A DNA stretch of 35,737 nt from Burkholderiaceae bacterium (lineage in GTDB: Bacteria; Pseudomonadota; Gammaproteobacteria; Burkholderiales; Burkholderiaceae). Shown here one piece after another: positions 23,923 to 31,797 of this stretch (positions are counted from its first letter, which is position 1; each line of letters begins with the position of its first letter). Position numbers and translations under genes: made by a program. The DNA is taken from assembly GCA_030151165.1 (NCBI GenBank), contig JASLEM010000025.1, forward strand, positions 1-35,737, written 5' to 3'. The notes under the pieces were generated by a model that worked only from the letters and a program-made list of their open reading frames with translations, did not search any database and was not told the origin of the DNA.

Positions 23923-24195
23923 ATGACCGAACCGACCGCCACGACCCCGACCGAAGCCTCCGCCCGCCCGGAACTGCCCGACCACCTGTCGACCGACCCG
24001 CGCAGCCCGCACCACGTGCCCGCGGTGTTCGAGCACGACATCGGCATTCGCTTCAACGGCAAGGAGCGCTCGGACGTCGAGGAGTACTGCGTCAGCGAAG
24101 GCTGGATCCGCGTCGCCGCGGCCAAGACGCGCGACCGCAAGGGCCAGCCGCTCATGATCAAGCTCAAGGGCGCGGTCGAGGCGTTCTACCGCTGA
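23923..24195 (+). CDS. DUF3297 family protein
   Basis: 90-aa small protein with a disordered N-terminal 30 residues and the conserved core LPDHLSTDPRSPHH, then FEHDIGIRFNGKERSDVEEYCVSEGWIRV and GQPLMIKLKGAVEAFY. It matches the glutathione peroxidase-neighbour-type DUF3297 proteins common in proteobacteria; function unknown. A GAAAAT element lies near 23863. ATG 23923 is the only start that gives the usual length. Confidence 0.85.
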   Translation: MTEPTATTPTEASARPELPDHLSTDPRSPHHVPAVFEHDIGIRFNGKERSDVEEYCVSEGWIRVAAAKTRDRKGQPLMIKLKGAVEAFYR

Positions 24196-24217
24196 CCCGC
24201 CGCGCCCGGCGCCGCGC

Positions 24218-24985
24218 TCAGTCGAAGCGCAGCGACAGGCCGGTCACGAGCTGCGTGTCGGTCTTGCCGAGCCCCGCGCCAGGCCGGCTGTCGTAGCGGT
24301 GCTCGAAGGTGGCGGTGAGCGCCAGGCGCTTCGTCATCGCGACGGACAGGCCCGTGTCGAACACGGTGCGCACGTCGTTGTCGTCGCGCAGGTTCGGGTA
24401 GACGGTGAGCTTCTGCCGGAAGGTCGTCGTCTCGCTGAACTTGTGGTTCGATTCCTCCGACAGCAGCAGCTCGGCGTGGTTGTAGCGGCGGCGCAGTTCG
24501 TCGTCGACGAGCTGGGCCTGGTGATAGCGGTCGAGCGTGTAGGCCAGGCCGGCCTGGACGTCCCAGGTCAGGTCGGGCTCCTTGAAGACGTGATAGCCCA
24601 GGCCGCTGCCGAGCGTGGTGCGCGACGAGATGTCCGCCAGCACGTCGTGCAGCAGGTCGAGCTGGCCGAATCCGAACCAGGTCGGCGTGATGTCGCGCGT
24701 GTAGAGCGCGGTGCCGTTCTCGCGGTCGGCCGTCCGGGCGCCGTTGCTGGACGCGTACTGGCCGGCGCCGTCGAACGACCACTTGTCGAACGAGCGCAGG
24801 CGCACCACGTCGGCGCTCAGCGACGCGCTCTTCGCGTCGGTGTTGCCGGTCGAGATGCTCGCGCCCGCCGTGAACAGCGAGCGCCATTGGCCGTCGGGCT
24901 TCTGGGTGACCTGCGCCTGGGCCCAGAACGGTGCGGCGGCGAGGGCGGCGAGGGTGGCGAGATGGGCGAGGGAACGGGTCTGCAT
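24218..24985 (-). CDS. YdiY-like outer membrane protein (DUF481)
   Basis: 255 aa with signal peptide (SLAHLATLAALAAAPFWAQA, cleavage near AQA-QV). The mature part is made of alternating amphipathic strands typical of a small beta barrel (SLFTAGASISTGNTDAKSAS, TLGSGLGYHVFKE, HKFSETTTFRQKLTVYPNL) and ends LSLRFD, close to the aromatic-end signal of outer membrane proteins. DUF481 proteins are salt-induced outer membrane proteins of unclear role. Convergent with the DUF3297 gene and divergent from the cysteine synthase. Confidence 0.87.
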   Translation of the reverse strand: MQTRSLAHLATLAALAAAPFWAQAQVTQKPDGQWRSLFTAGASISTGNTDAKSASLSADVVRLRSFDKWSFDGAGQYASSNGARTADRENGTALYTRDITPTWFGFGQLDLLHDVLADISSRTTLGSGLGYHVFKEPDLTWDVQAGLAYTLDRYHQAQLVDDELRRRYNHAELLLSEESNHKFSETTTFRQKLTVYPNLRDDNDVRTVFDTGLSVAMTKRLALTATFEHRYDSRPGAGLGKTDTQLVTGLSLRFD

Positions 24986-25082
24986 CGGTCGGGCTCCGGT
25001 TGATCGAAGCCCGGCGTGCGGCAGATGTCGCGCCCGCCAACGCCCGTTCGCGGTCGACCGTGCGAAAGAGCTGTGACGAATT

Positions 25083-25088
25083 GATAAT
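25083..25088 (+). promoter_or_regulatory. Possible -10 element upstream of the cysteine synthase gene
   Basis: GATAAT (5 of 6 to consensus) in a locally AT-rich patch 112 bases before the start. No good -35 at 16-18 bases, so activator dependence or chance are both possible. Confidence 0.3.
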
Positions 25089-25200
25089 CCGCGCCGTCGG
25101 CCGCCCCGCGCCGCCGACCCTTCGTTCGCGGGATGGCCTGTCGCGCACCCGCGTCGACGGTCGTACCATCGTCGCCACCCTTTCCCGGCCGGAGAACCGC

Positions 25201-26253
25201 ATGACCCGCTACGCCAGCATCCTCGAGACCGTCGGACGCACGCCCGTGGTGCGCATCAACAGGCTCGCGCCCGAGGGCATCGAGCTCTACGTCAAGGTCG
25301 AGGCCTTCAACCCGCTGGGCTCGGTGAAGGACCGCCTCGCGCTCGGCGTGATCGAGGACGCCGAACGCAGCGGCGCGCTCAAGCCGGGGCAGATCGTGGT
25401 CGAGGCGACCAGCGGCAACACGGGCATCGGCCTGGCGATGGTGTGCGCCGCGAAGGGCTACCCGCTGGTCGTCACGATGGCCGAGAGCTTCAGCGTCGAA
25501 CGGCGCCGGCTGATGCGCTTCCTCGGCGCGCGCGTCGTGCTCACGCCGGCGGCGGAGAAGGGCTCGGGCATGGTCAACAAGGCCGTCGAGCTCGCCGAGA
25601 AGAACGGCTGGTTCATGACGCGCCAGTTCGAGAACGACGCCAACGCCGATACCCACTCCCGTACCACCGCGCGCGAGATCGTCGACGACTTCGCCGGCCA
25701 GCGCCTCGACTACTGGGTCACCGGCTTCGGCACCGGCGGCACGCTGCGCGGCGTGTCGCGCGTGCTCGCGAAGGAGCGGCCCGACACGAAGATCGTCGTC
25801 TGCGAGCCGATGGACGCGCAGATGCTGGCGAGCGGCACGCCGCAGCAGCGCAAGCCCGACGGCAGCGCCGCCGCGAGCCATCCGGCGTGGAAGCCGCATC
25901 CGCTGCAAGGCTGGAGCCCGGACTTCATCCCGAAGATCGCGGGCGAGGCGCTCGACTCGGGCGTCATCAGCCGGCTGATCCCGATCACCGGCGCGGACGC
26001 GATGCACTGGAGCCGCCAGCTCGCGCAGAAGGAGGGCCTCTTCGTGGGTACGTCCAGCGGCGCCACCTTCGCCGGTGCGTTGCAGGTCTGCGCCGATGCG
26101 CCGAAGGGCTCGGTCGTGCTGTGCATGCTGCCCGATACGGGGGAACGGTATCTGAGCACGCCGCTGTTCGGCGACATCCCGGCCGACATGAACGACGAGG
26201 AACTGGCGCTGATGCGCTCGACGCCGGGGCAGCGGCTCGAGCCCAAGGCCTGA
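25201..26253 (+). CDS. PLP-dependent cysteine synthase family protein
   Basis: 350-aa fold-type II PLP enzyme of the CysK/CysM group, forming cysteine from O-acetylserine (or O-phosphoserine) and sulfide or thiosulfate. PLP-binding Lys in NPLGSVKDR, substrate loop EATSGNTG, phosphate-binding GTGGT (FGTGGTLRG). It is longer than E. coli CysM (about 303 aa) and CysK (about 323 aa), with an insertion around residues 205-240 (ASGTPQQRKPDGSAAASHPA). Whether it is CysK- or CysM-like in sulfur donor cannot be told. ATG 25201 follows CCGGAGAACCGC, a good ribosome binding site. Confidence 0.92.
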   Translation: MTRYASILETVGRTPVVRINRLAPEGIELYVKVEAFNPLGSVKDRLALGVIEDAERSGALKPGQIVVEATSGNTGIGLAMVCAAKGYPLVVTMAESFSVERRRLMRFLGARVVLTPAAEKGSGMVNKAVELAEKNGWFMTRQFENDANADTHSRTTAREIVDDFAGQRLDYWVTGFGTGGTLRGVSRVLAKERPDTKIVVCEPMDAQMLASGTPQQRKPDGSAAASHPAWKPHPLQGWSPDFIPKIAGEALDSGVISRLIPITGADAMHWSRQLAQKEGLFVGTSSGATFAGALQVCADAPKGSVVLCMLPDTGERYLSTPLFGDIPADMNDEELALMRSTPGQRLEPKA

Positions 26254-26303
26254 GGTTGCGAGCACGCGCGACGTCCGCCGATCGCCGACACGTGCCCGCG
26301 TCA

Positions 26304-26318
26304 CGGCGCCAGGCGCCG
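26304..26318. terminator. GC-rich hairpin between convergent cysteine synthase and PEP-CTERM genes
   Basis: Stem CGGCGC-CAG-GCGCCG in the 78-base gap between converging genes. No T tract, so only a weak candidate. Confidence 0.25.
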
Positions 26319-26331
26319 CGGGCCTCGTCGG

Positions 26332-26994
26332 TCAGTCCGGCGTCGAGCGACGGCGCCGGGCCGTGAGTGCCAGCGTCGCGAGACCCAGCGACATCAGCCA
26401 GGCGTTGCCCGCCTCCGGAACGGCGCTGGCCGTGCTCATCTGCATGCCGATTTCCACGTCGCCGATCAGCGGGGAGAAGCCGTTGGAATAGGTGTAGTCG
26501 ACGGCGTAGGCCGCGAGCGGATTGGCGACCGGGCCTTCGGCAGGCATCGATCCGAACGCACTTTCGCCCGGCACGGCCGCGATGACCAGCCAGTAGTTGC
26601 CGCCCGCGACGTTCCAGTCGAGACCTTCGGCGCCGCGCCAGTCGGGATGGTCGAAGGGCGTGGCGGCTTCGTCGACAGTGGCCTGGAACAGCGCGTTCCC
26701 GGGAATTCCGCCAGCGTCCGAATAGAGGGAAAAGACGAGCTGGCCCGGGACGTACCAGTTCATCCAGCCGGCGACCGACTGCACCGTCTGAGCGCCCGAG
26801 AGCGTGAACAGGCCCGCGAGACGTTGATAGATCGGGCCCGACGGGCCGTCGTCCTCCACCGAGAGCCCGCCTCCGTCGTCGGCGCCAGGGCCGGTGGTGA
26901 TGGTGCCCGCTTGCGTGGAGAGCGGCAGCGAGGCGGCGCAGAGCAGGGCCGCGCTTGCGGCTAAAGTGCGCCAGCGCGAAGAATTCGATGTCAT
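26332..26994 (-). CDS. PEP-CTERM sorting domain protein
   Basis: 220 aa. Signal peptide (TLAASAALLCAASLPLSTQA), then a beta-sandwich-like body (QTVQSVAGWMNWYVPGQLVFSLYSD, WNVAGGNYWLVIAA). At the C-terminus is a PEP-CTERM signal: VPEAGNAWLM (PEP variant VPEAG), a hydrophobic helix (SLGLATLALTA) and an Arg cluster (RRRRS). Such proteins are cut and exported by an exosortase, usually as part of exopolysaccharide or biofilm surfaces. No exosortase is in the window. ATG 26994 has AAGGGAAG upstream on the coding strand. Confidence 0.88.
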   Translation of the reverse strand: MTSNSSRWRTLAASAALLCAASLPLSTQAGTITTGPGADDGGGLSVEDDGPSGPIYQRLAGLFTLSGAQTVQSVAGWMNWYVPGQLVFSLYSDAGGIPGNALFQATVDEAATPFDHPDWRGAEGLDWNVAGGNYWLVIAAVPGESAFGSMPAEGPVANPLAAYAVDYTYSNGFSPLIGDVEIGMQMSTASAVPEAGNAWLMSLGLATLALTARRRRSTPD

Positions 26995-27171
26995 GTCTTC
27001 CCTTGGTCGTTTGTCGATGAACGTCGGCCCGGCGGCTGACGTGGCGCATTCTTGTCGAGATGGGCCGCGGTGCCATCGATTTCCGTGCTGGTGCAAACCC
27101 GCATCGATCGTCGCGTCCGGAATCCTTCGGTCGCCGTGCGCGGCGACTTCCCGTGTCCTCGAGGTTTTCTC

Positions 27172-28194
27172 ATGGCAACCCTTCTTTCGCGGGCCGGCCT
27201 CGCCCGCAAGCTCGTCGCGCCGTCCTGGGTGCAGCCCGAGGCGTTGAACGTCACGCCGGACCTGGTCGGCGTGCCGCTCGCGCCGCACGCGCGCCGCGCG
27301 TGGGCGATGCTCGTGGACCTCGCGGTGATCGCGCTGCTCTCGAGCACCGGCTCGTTCTGGGTCGCCGCGGCGGCCGCGGGCCTCGTGTTCCAGTGGCGCC
27401 GCCGCCAGCACGAGCGCAGCGCGTGGCGCAACTTCTGGCTGTGGATCGCGATCGCGGCGCTGGTGTTCGTGTCGGTGCAGCGCGCCGCGGACGTCGTCCA
27501 GCGATGGATGGCGCCGCCGGCCGCGGCCGCCGCGCTCGCGGCCGGGAAGGACGACGACGACTCGGACGCCGACGCCGACGACATCGACAAAGCCCGCGAC
27601 ACCCTCGGCGACAAGGCGACCGCCGCGCTGCTGCGCACGGCCGCGGCGGCGTCCGCAGCCTCGGGTGCGACGCCGTCGGACGCGCCGCTCGTCGCGGCCG
27701 CGACCGTGCACGAGGTGCAGCTCGCGGCGCGCGTGAAGCAGCTCGAGGACGAACTCGCCGAGGCTCGCAAGCCGCGGCCCGCGCGCTGGCGCGACGACGT
27801 CGTGAAGGCCGCGCACCGCATCGGCCTCGGCTTCGGCTGGGCGATCGCGTACTTCACGCTGCTGCCGTTCTGGTGGAAGGGCCAGACGGTCGGCAAGAAG
27901 CTGTTCGGGCTGCGCGTGGTGCAGCTGACGGGCGCGCCGCTGTCGGTCGTCACGTGCTTCGGCCGCTACGGCGGCTACGCGGCCGGCATGGCGACGGGCG
28001 CGTCGGGCTTCCTGCAGGTGCTGTGGGACTCGAACCGCCAGGCGATCCAGGACAAGATCGCGCACACGGTGGTGGTCGACCTGCGCGAGGCGCGCGCGGT
28101 CGTCGTGCTGGACGCGCAGCCGTCGGTCGCTTCGAACGCGGTGCCCGTCGCGCAACCGGGCGCGATCGTCGCGCCGCGCGAGGACGCCTCGTGA
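27172..28194 (+). CDS. RDD family membrane protein with a cytosolic insertion
   Basis: 340 aa. RDD proteins have a first helix with Arg and Asp (R41-R42...D49 in PHARRAWAMLVDLAVIALL) and a later Asp near the end (AIQDKIAHTVVVD). Here the two halves are separated by about 150 residues: helix 2 (NFWLWIAIAALVFVSVQ), a run of Asp (GKDDDDSDADADDIDKA), an Ala-rich region and a coiled coil (EVQLAARVKQLEDELAEAR). Then follow the helices FGWAIAYFTLLPFWW, the conserved GKKLFGLRVV and a last Val/Ala-rich tail. Role unknown; family members have been linked to ion or stress functions. Its stop overlaps the acylphosphatase start (GTGA). Confidence 0.82.
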   Translation: MATLLSRAGLARKLVAPSWVQPEALNVTPDLVGVPLAPHARRAWAMLVDLAVIALLSSTGSFWVAAAAAGLVFQWRRRQHERSAWRNFWLWIAIAALVFVSVQRAADVVQRWMAPPAAAAALAAGKDDDDSDADADDIDKARDTLGDKATAALLRTAAAASAASGATPSDAPLVAAATVHEVQLAARVKQLEDELAEARKPRPARWRDDVVKAAHRIGLGFGWAIAYFTLLPFWWKGQTVGKKLFGLRVVQLTGAPLSVVTCFGRYGGYAAGMATGASGFLQVLWDSNRQAIQDKIAHTVVVDLREARAVVVLDAQPSVASNAVPVAQPGAIVAPREDAS

Positions 28195-28487
28195 GCGCGC
28201 CCGCGCGCGTCACGCGGAGCGCGCGCGTGCGCGGCCGCGTGCAGGGCGTCGGCTACCGCGAGAGCTGCGTGCGCGAGGCGCGCGCGCTGGGCGTGACCGG
28301 ATGGGTGCGCAACCGCGCCGACGGCTCGGTCGAGGCCGTGCTGCACGGCCCGGTCGACGCGGTCGATCGCCTGTGCGACTGGCTGCGCCGCGGGCCGGCG
28401 ATGGCGCGCGTCGACGAGGTGAGCGTGTCGGAGCTGCCGCCGCCGGCGCCCGTCTTCGACCGCTTCGAGCGCCGGCCGACCGAGTGA
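28191..28487 (+). CDS. Acylphosphatase
   Basis: 98-aa enzyme that hydrolyses acyl phosphates such as 1,3-bisphosphoglycerate. The two catalytic residues are in place: Arg23 in GRVQGVGYRES and Asn41 in GWVRNRADGSVE. The fold motifs match the family and the length (about 90-100 aa) fits. Start is GTG 28191, coupled to the RDD gene by GTGA. Pairing with a membrane protein of the RDD family may be operonic convenience. Confidence 0.94.
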   Translation: MSAPARVTRSARVRGRVQGVGYRESCVREARALGVTGWVRNRADGSVEAVLHGPVDAVDRLCDWLRRGPAMARVDEVSVSELPPPAPVFDRFERRPTE

Positions 28488-28505
28488 GACCGCGCCGCGC
28501 GGTCT
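28487..28505. promoter_or_regulatory. Perfect dyad at the acylphosphatase stop, before the YebC-family gene
   Basis: AGACCGCGC-C-GCGCGGTCT, 9-bp arms, overlapping the acylphosphatase stop codon. Five bases later comes CAAAAT (28510-28515), a -10-like element about 98 bases before the next ATG. Could act as operator or as an RNA hairpin; no T tract argues against a simple terminator. Confidence 0.45.
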
Positions 28506-28613
28506 GCGGCAAAATGGCCGGCTTGCCGTCGACCCGGGCAGGACGTCCGGGGGCACGCAGACGAAGCATGAGCGGGACGCGCGCGGCGCGGCTCGACAAC
28601 CAGGAGCACCGCC

Positions 28614-29333
28614 ATGGGCGCGCAGTGGAAAGCGAAACACAAGGATCTGGCGGCGAACGCCAAGGGGCGGCTGTTCGGCAAGCTGTCCAAGGACATCATG
28701 ATCGCCGCGCGCGGCGGCGCCGACCCGGCGTCGAACTCGAAGCTGCGCCTCGTCGTCGAACAGGCGCGCAAGGTCTCGATGCCCAAGGACACCCTCGACC
28801 GCGCGATCAAGAAGGGCGCGGGCCTGACGGGCGAGACGGTCAACTTCGAGCACGTGATGTACGAGGGCTTCGCGCCGCACCGCGTGGCGGTGGTCGTCGA
28901 ATGCCTGACCGACAACGTGAACCGCACCGCGCCCGAGATGCGCATGCTGTTCCGCAAGGGCCAGCTCGGCACGCCGGGCTCGGTGACGTGGGACTTCGAC
29001 CACGTCGGCATGATCGAGGCCGAGCCGGCCAAGGCGGGGAACGGGGCCGACCCCGAACTCGCCGCGATCGAGGCGGGCGCGCAGGACTTCGAGCCGGGCG
29101 CGGACGAGGGCACGACGATGTTCATCACCGACGCGGCCGACCTCGACCTCGTCAGCCGCGCGCTGCCCACGCACGGCTTCACCGTGCTGTCGGCCAAGCT
29201 CGGCTACAAGGCGAAGAACCCGGTCGACCCGGCGAGCCTCAGCGCCGAGGCGCTCGAGGAAGTCGAGAGCTTCCTCGCCGCGATCGACGAGAACGAGGAC
29301 GTGCAGAACGTCTTCGTCGGCCTCGCCGGCTGA
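28614..29333 (+). CDS. YebC/PmpR family protein
   Basis: 239 aa, the usual length. Family motifs: [87 protein letters not shown] and [15 protein letters not shown]. The opening MGAQWKAK differs from the MAGHSKWANI of classic YebC, placing it nearer the shorter-name YeeN/YebC2 type. YebC-family proteins were named as transcription regulators and have more recently been tied to translation of proline-rich stretches. Ribosome binding site CAGGAG precedes ATG 28614. Confidence 0.93.
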   Translation: MGAQWKAKHKDLAANAKGRLFGKLSKDIMIAARGGADPASNSKLRLVVEQARKVSMPKDTLDRAIKKGAGLTGETVNFEHVMYEGFAPHRVAVVVECLTDNVNRTAPEMRMLFRKGQLGTPGSVTWDFDHVGMIEAEPAKAGNGADPELAAIEAGAQDFEPGADEGTTMFITDAADLDLVSRALPTHGFTVLSAKLGYKAKNPVDPASLSAEALEEVESFLAAIDENEDVQNVFVGLAG

Positions 29334-29373
29334 ACACCGTCGCTTCCTTCGTTCCACCACCGGAGCCTTGCCG

Positions 29374-29880
29374 ATGACCTCGTCCCGACCGCATCAAGCC
29401 GACCCGAAGCTCGACCTCGTGCTGGAGCGCGTCGTCGACGTGCCGCGCCGCCTCGTCTGGGCGGCGTGGACGCAGCCCGAGCACCTCCAGCGCTGGTTCA
29501 CGCCGGCGCCGTGGCAGACGGTCGAAGCCGAGATGGACCTGCGTCCGGGCGGCATCTTCCGCACCGTCATGCAGGGGCCGGAGGCCGGCCAGCGCTTCGA
29601 CAACACCGGCTGCATCCTGGAGGTCGTCGACGGCGAGAAGCTCGTCTGGACGGGTGCGCTCGGTCCGGGCTTCCGCCCGCGTTCCTCGGCGCCCGACGCG
29701 GCCGTGCCCTTCGTGATGACGGCCGTCATCGCGCTGGCGGACGCGCCCGGCGGCACGAAGTACACCGCGACCGTGATCCATGGCGACGAGGACGCCTGCC
29801 AGAAGCATGCCGCGATGGGCTTCCATCACGGCTGGGGCGCGGCGCTCGACCAGCTCGTCGCGCTCGCGAAGACGATGTGA
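29374..29880 (+). CDS. SRPBCC/AHSA1 domain protein
   Basis: 168-aa protein with the START-like helix-grip fold: [59 protein letters not shown], then [17 protein letters not shown] at the end. These proteins bind hydrophobic ligands or act as Hsp90-activator-like domains; no specific role can be read here. ATG 29374 was chosen over TTG 29368 because CGGAG then lies at proper distance. Confidence 0.9.
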   Translation: MTSSRPHQADPKLDLVLERVVDVPRRLVWAAWTQPEHLQRWFTPAPWQTVEAEMDLRPGGIFRTVMQGPEAGQRFDNTGCILEVVDGEKLVWTGALGPGFRPRSSAPDAAVPFVMTAVIALADAPGGTKYTATVIHGDEDACQKHAAMGFHHGWGAALDQLVALAKTM

Positions 29881-29895
29881 GGCGCCGGCGGCGGG

Positions 29896-30510
29896 TCAGC
29901 GCCGGCGACGGCGTGTCGCGACGCCGGCCATGCCCAGCCCGGCCAGCACCAGCGCCAGGTTGCCCGGCTCGGGGACGGCGCCGGGCAGGGCGTCCGGCAC
30001 GAAGCCGGTGAAGGTCGTGGCGGTGGGGCCGCTCTCGAAGAACAGCGCGCCGCCGCTGGTGAAGATGTCGGGATCCGGGTCCGCCCAGGTGAGCAGGCCG
30101 CCCGGTCCGGAGACGGGCCGCATCAGGTTGGCGAGCCGGTAGCCCACCACCGGGTCGCCGTACTCGGCATCGAGCAGGTCGACGCCGTCCGGGCCCGCGC
30201 GCGAGAAGCCGACCATGCCGCCGTTGACGAAGGTGCGCGTGCCGGTGACGAACGCGAAGCTGCCGACGCCGGCGAGGTCGATGGTGGCGGCGAGGCTGTC
30301 GGCGTAGAAGCAGCCGCAATTGGGGGCGATGGCGACGGCGGCGGTGTCGCTGCGCTCGGTGATGGTGAACGGCGCGTCGGTGAACGCGGTCGAGCCGATC
30401 GTGCCGGAGCCGGTGCCGGTGAACCGGAACGCGATCGGCGACGCCGTCGCGGCGGCGCCGGCGGCGGCCAGCAGGGCGGCGACGGCCAGGTGCGTGATTC
30501 GGAAGGTCAT
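29896..30510 (-). CDS. PEP-CTERM sorting domain protein (second)
   Basis: 204 aa. Signal peptide (ITHLAVAALLAAAGAAATA), a beta-rich body (FRFTGTGSGTIGSTAFTDAPFTI, VGSFAFVTGTRTFVNGG), then a textbook PEP-CTERM tail: VPEPGNLALVLAGLGMAG plus RRRRR. GAGGAG lies upstream of ATG 30510. It resembles no neighbour beyond the sorting tail; surface or exopolysaccharide association is inferred from the tail. Confidence 0.9.
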   Translation of the reverse strand: MTFRITHLAVAALLAAAGAAATASPIAFRFTGTGSGTIGSTAFTDAPFTITERSDTAAVAIAPNCGCFYADSLAATIDLAGVGSFAFVTGTRTFVNGGMVGFSRAGPDGVDLLDAEYGDPVVGYRLANLMRPVSGPGGLLTWADPDPDIFTSGGALFFESGPTATTFTGFVPDALPGAVPEPGNLALVLAGLGMAGVATRRRRR

Positions 30511-30599
30511 CGGAGCACTCCTCGCGGGCCTGGCCCAGCCCTCGATTGGTGCACGTCGCCAGGAAAGCGCCATCCCCTGACCAAGGGACGGCGCGCGCG

Positions 30600-30989
30600 T
30601 CAGGAGACGGCGTCAAGCGCGCGCCGGCGGGCGAGCGCCGCCGAGCCGACCGCGCCCAGCAGGCCGCCGAGCGCCAGGACGTACCACAGCGACGCCGTGC
30701 CGGTGGCGCTGTCCGCATGCGTGAAGCCGGTGCCGGCGGCGACGAGGCCGATCGCGGCCAGCAGGGCGATGGCCAGCAGCGGCAGCGCGACGAGCTGCGT
30801 CGGGCCACGGCCGGCGGGATGCGGGTCGCCCACCACCAGCAGGACGTAGCCGGCCAGCGTCAGCAACGGGAACAGGATCCACATCGACAGCCCCGGCGCG
30901 GCGGCCAGCAGCCCGAGCGGCGCGGCGACAAGGACGGCGGCGGCCAGCAGGCCGAGCGCGGCGAGGACGCCGCCAGCGAGGGAGGTCAT
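30600..30989 (-). CDS. Small four-helix membrane protein of unknown function
   Basis: 129 aa, almost entirely hydrophobic, with four predicted helices: LAALGLLAAAVLVAAPLGLLA, MWILFPLLTLAGYVLLVV, LPLLAIALLAAIGLVAAG and LWYVLALGGLLGAVGSAAL. A short loop DPHPAGRGPTQ joins helices 2 and 3. Family not recognised. Start 30989 has GGAG upstream. Separated from the PEP-CTERM gene by 89 bases on the same strand. Confidence 0.7.
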   Translation of the reverse strand: MTSLAGGVLAALGLLAAAVLVAAPLGLLAAAPGLSMWILFPLLTLAGYVLLVVGDPHPAGRGPTQLVALPLLAIALLAAIGLVAAGTGFTHADSATGTASLWYVLALGGLLGAVGSAALARRRALDAVS

Positions 30990-31211
30990 GTCGGGGCTCC
31001 GGGAGTCGGGATGGCGACGAGCATAGCGCGCATCCACGGCCGCGCAAGTCGGCTGCAAGGTCGCGTTAGCGGATGAAACAGCCCCGCGAACCGTGATTTT
31101 TCGCACCGTCCGGCCCGCCCGTGGGGCGATTCCACCCATTCGCGGGATGTCGCGGGCCGCGAAAAAGCCGACATTGGGAGCATGGGCCCCGTGCCCTGAA
31201 AGGACCCGGCC

Positions 31212-31595
31212 ATGAACGCCTTCGCGCTGGTACTGCTCGCTCTGCTCGCCCTCGCGGCGCGCACGGTCGTCGTGCGCCGGCGCGTGGCCGGCTGGGAGTC
31301 CCTGTGGCGGTTCACGTCGGGGCCGATCACCGTCGAACTGCGTCGCCACGCCGGCATGGCCCGGTTCGAGGGCGACTCGCAGGCCTTCCCCCAACCGCGC
31401 GAATTCCGCGTCCTGTCGATGCGCTGCGGTGGCATTCCGATCTGGTCGCAGCAGGCCGTCGTCACGCTGCCGGCCGCGGTCGACGAGCGCATCGGCGAGA
31501 TCGCCGCGGGCGAGTTCGACCCGCTGTTCACCGGCCAGTTCCAGCTCGCCTGGGCGCGGCACGCCGCGCGCACGATGGTGTCCGCGCGCCACTGA
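31212..31595 (+). CDS. Small protein of unknown function with N-terminal membrane helix
   Basis: 127 aa. The first 16 residues (FALVLLALLALAARTVVV) form a membrane anchor or uncleaved signal, followed by basic RRRVAG and a soluble domain with WRFTSGPITVELRRHAG and WSQQAVVTLPAAVDERIGEIAAG. AAAGGA lies eight bases before ATG 31212. No family recognised; it diverges from the four-helix protein. Confidence 0.65.
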   Translation: MNAFALVLLALLALAARTVVVRRRVAGWESLWRFTSGPITVELRRHAGMARFEGDSQAFPQPREFRVLSMRCGGIPIWSQQAVVTLPAAVDERIGEIAAGEFDPLFTGQFQLAWARHAARTMVSARH

Positions 31596-31719
31596 GCGGG
31601 TTCCGGGCGACGCCGCCTCGCCGCGCGTCGCCTGTCGCCCGATCACTTCGACCTTCCGATCGCGACCTGGTCATGCGTTGAAGTGACTGCTTCCGCCGCA
31701 TTTGGGTGAAAGTTAGCTC

Positions 31720-31748
31720 TTGCCCGGCTGAAGTCATCGTCCTACATT
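31720..31748 (+). promoter_or_regulatory. Sigma-70-type promoter candidate of the ROK/sugar transporter operon
   Basis: TTGCCC (31720-31725), a 17-base spacer and TACATT (31743-31748) lie 50 bases before the ROK start. Each hexamer matches 4 of 6 consensus bases and spacing is ideal. Confidence 0.55.
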
Positions 31749-31797
31749 CCCGCCATCGGCCCGAAAGAGGCCGCGATGACGATGGAGACGACCGACG

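Noticed and set aside
21514..24036. 840-codon minus-strand frame
   Set aside because: Runs through several genes on both strands in another frame; translation is compositionally biased.
31139..31163. Inverted repeat TTCGCGG...CCGCGAA followed by A's as a terminator
   Set aside because: The run is A on the plus strand, the loop is 11 bases, and no gene ends just before it on the minus strand.
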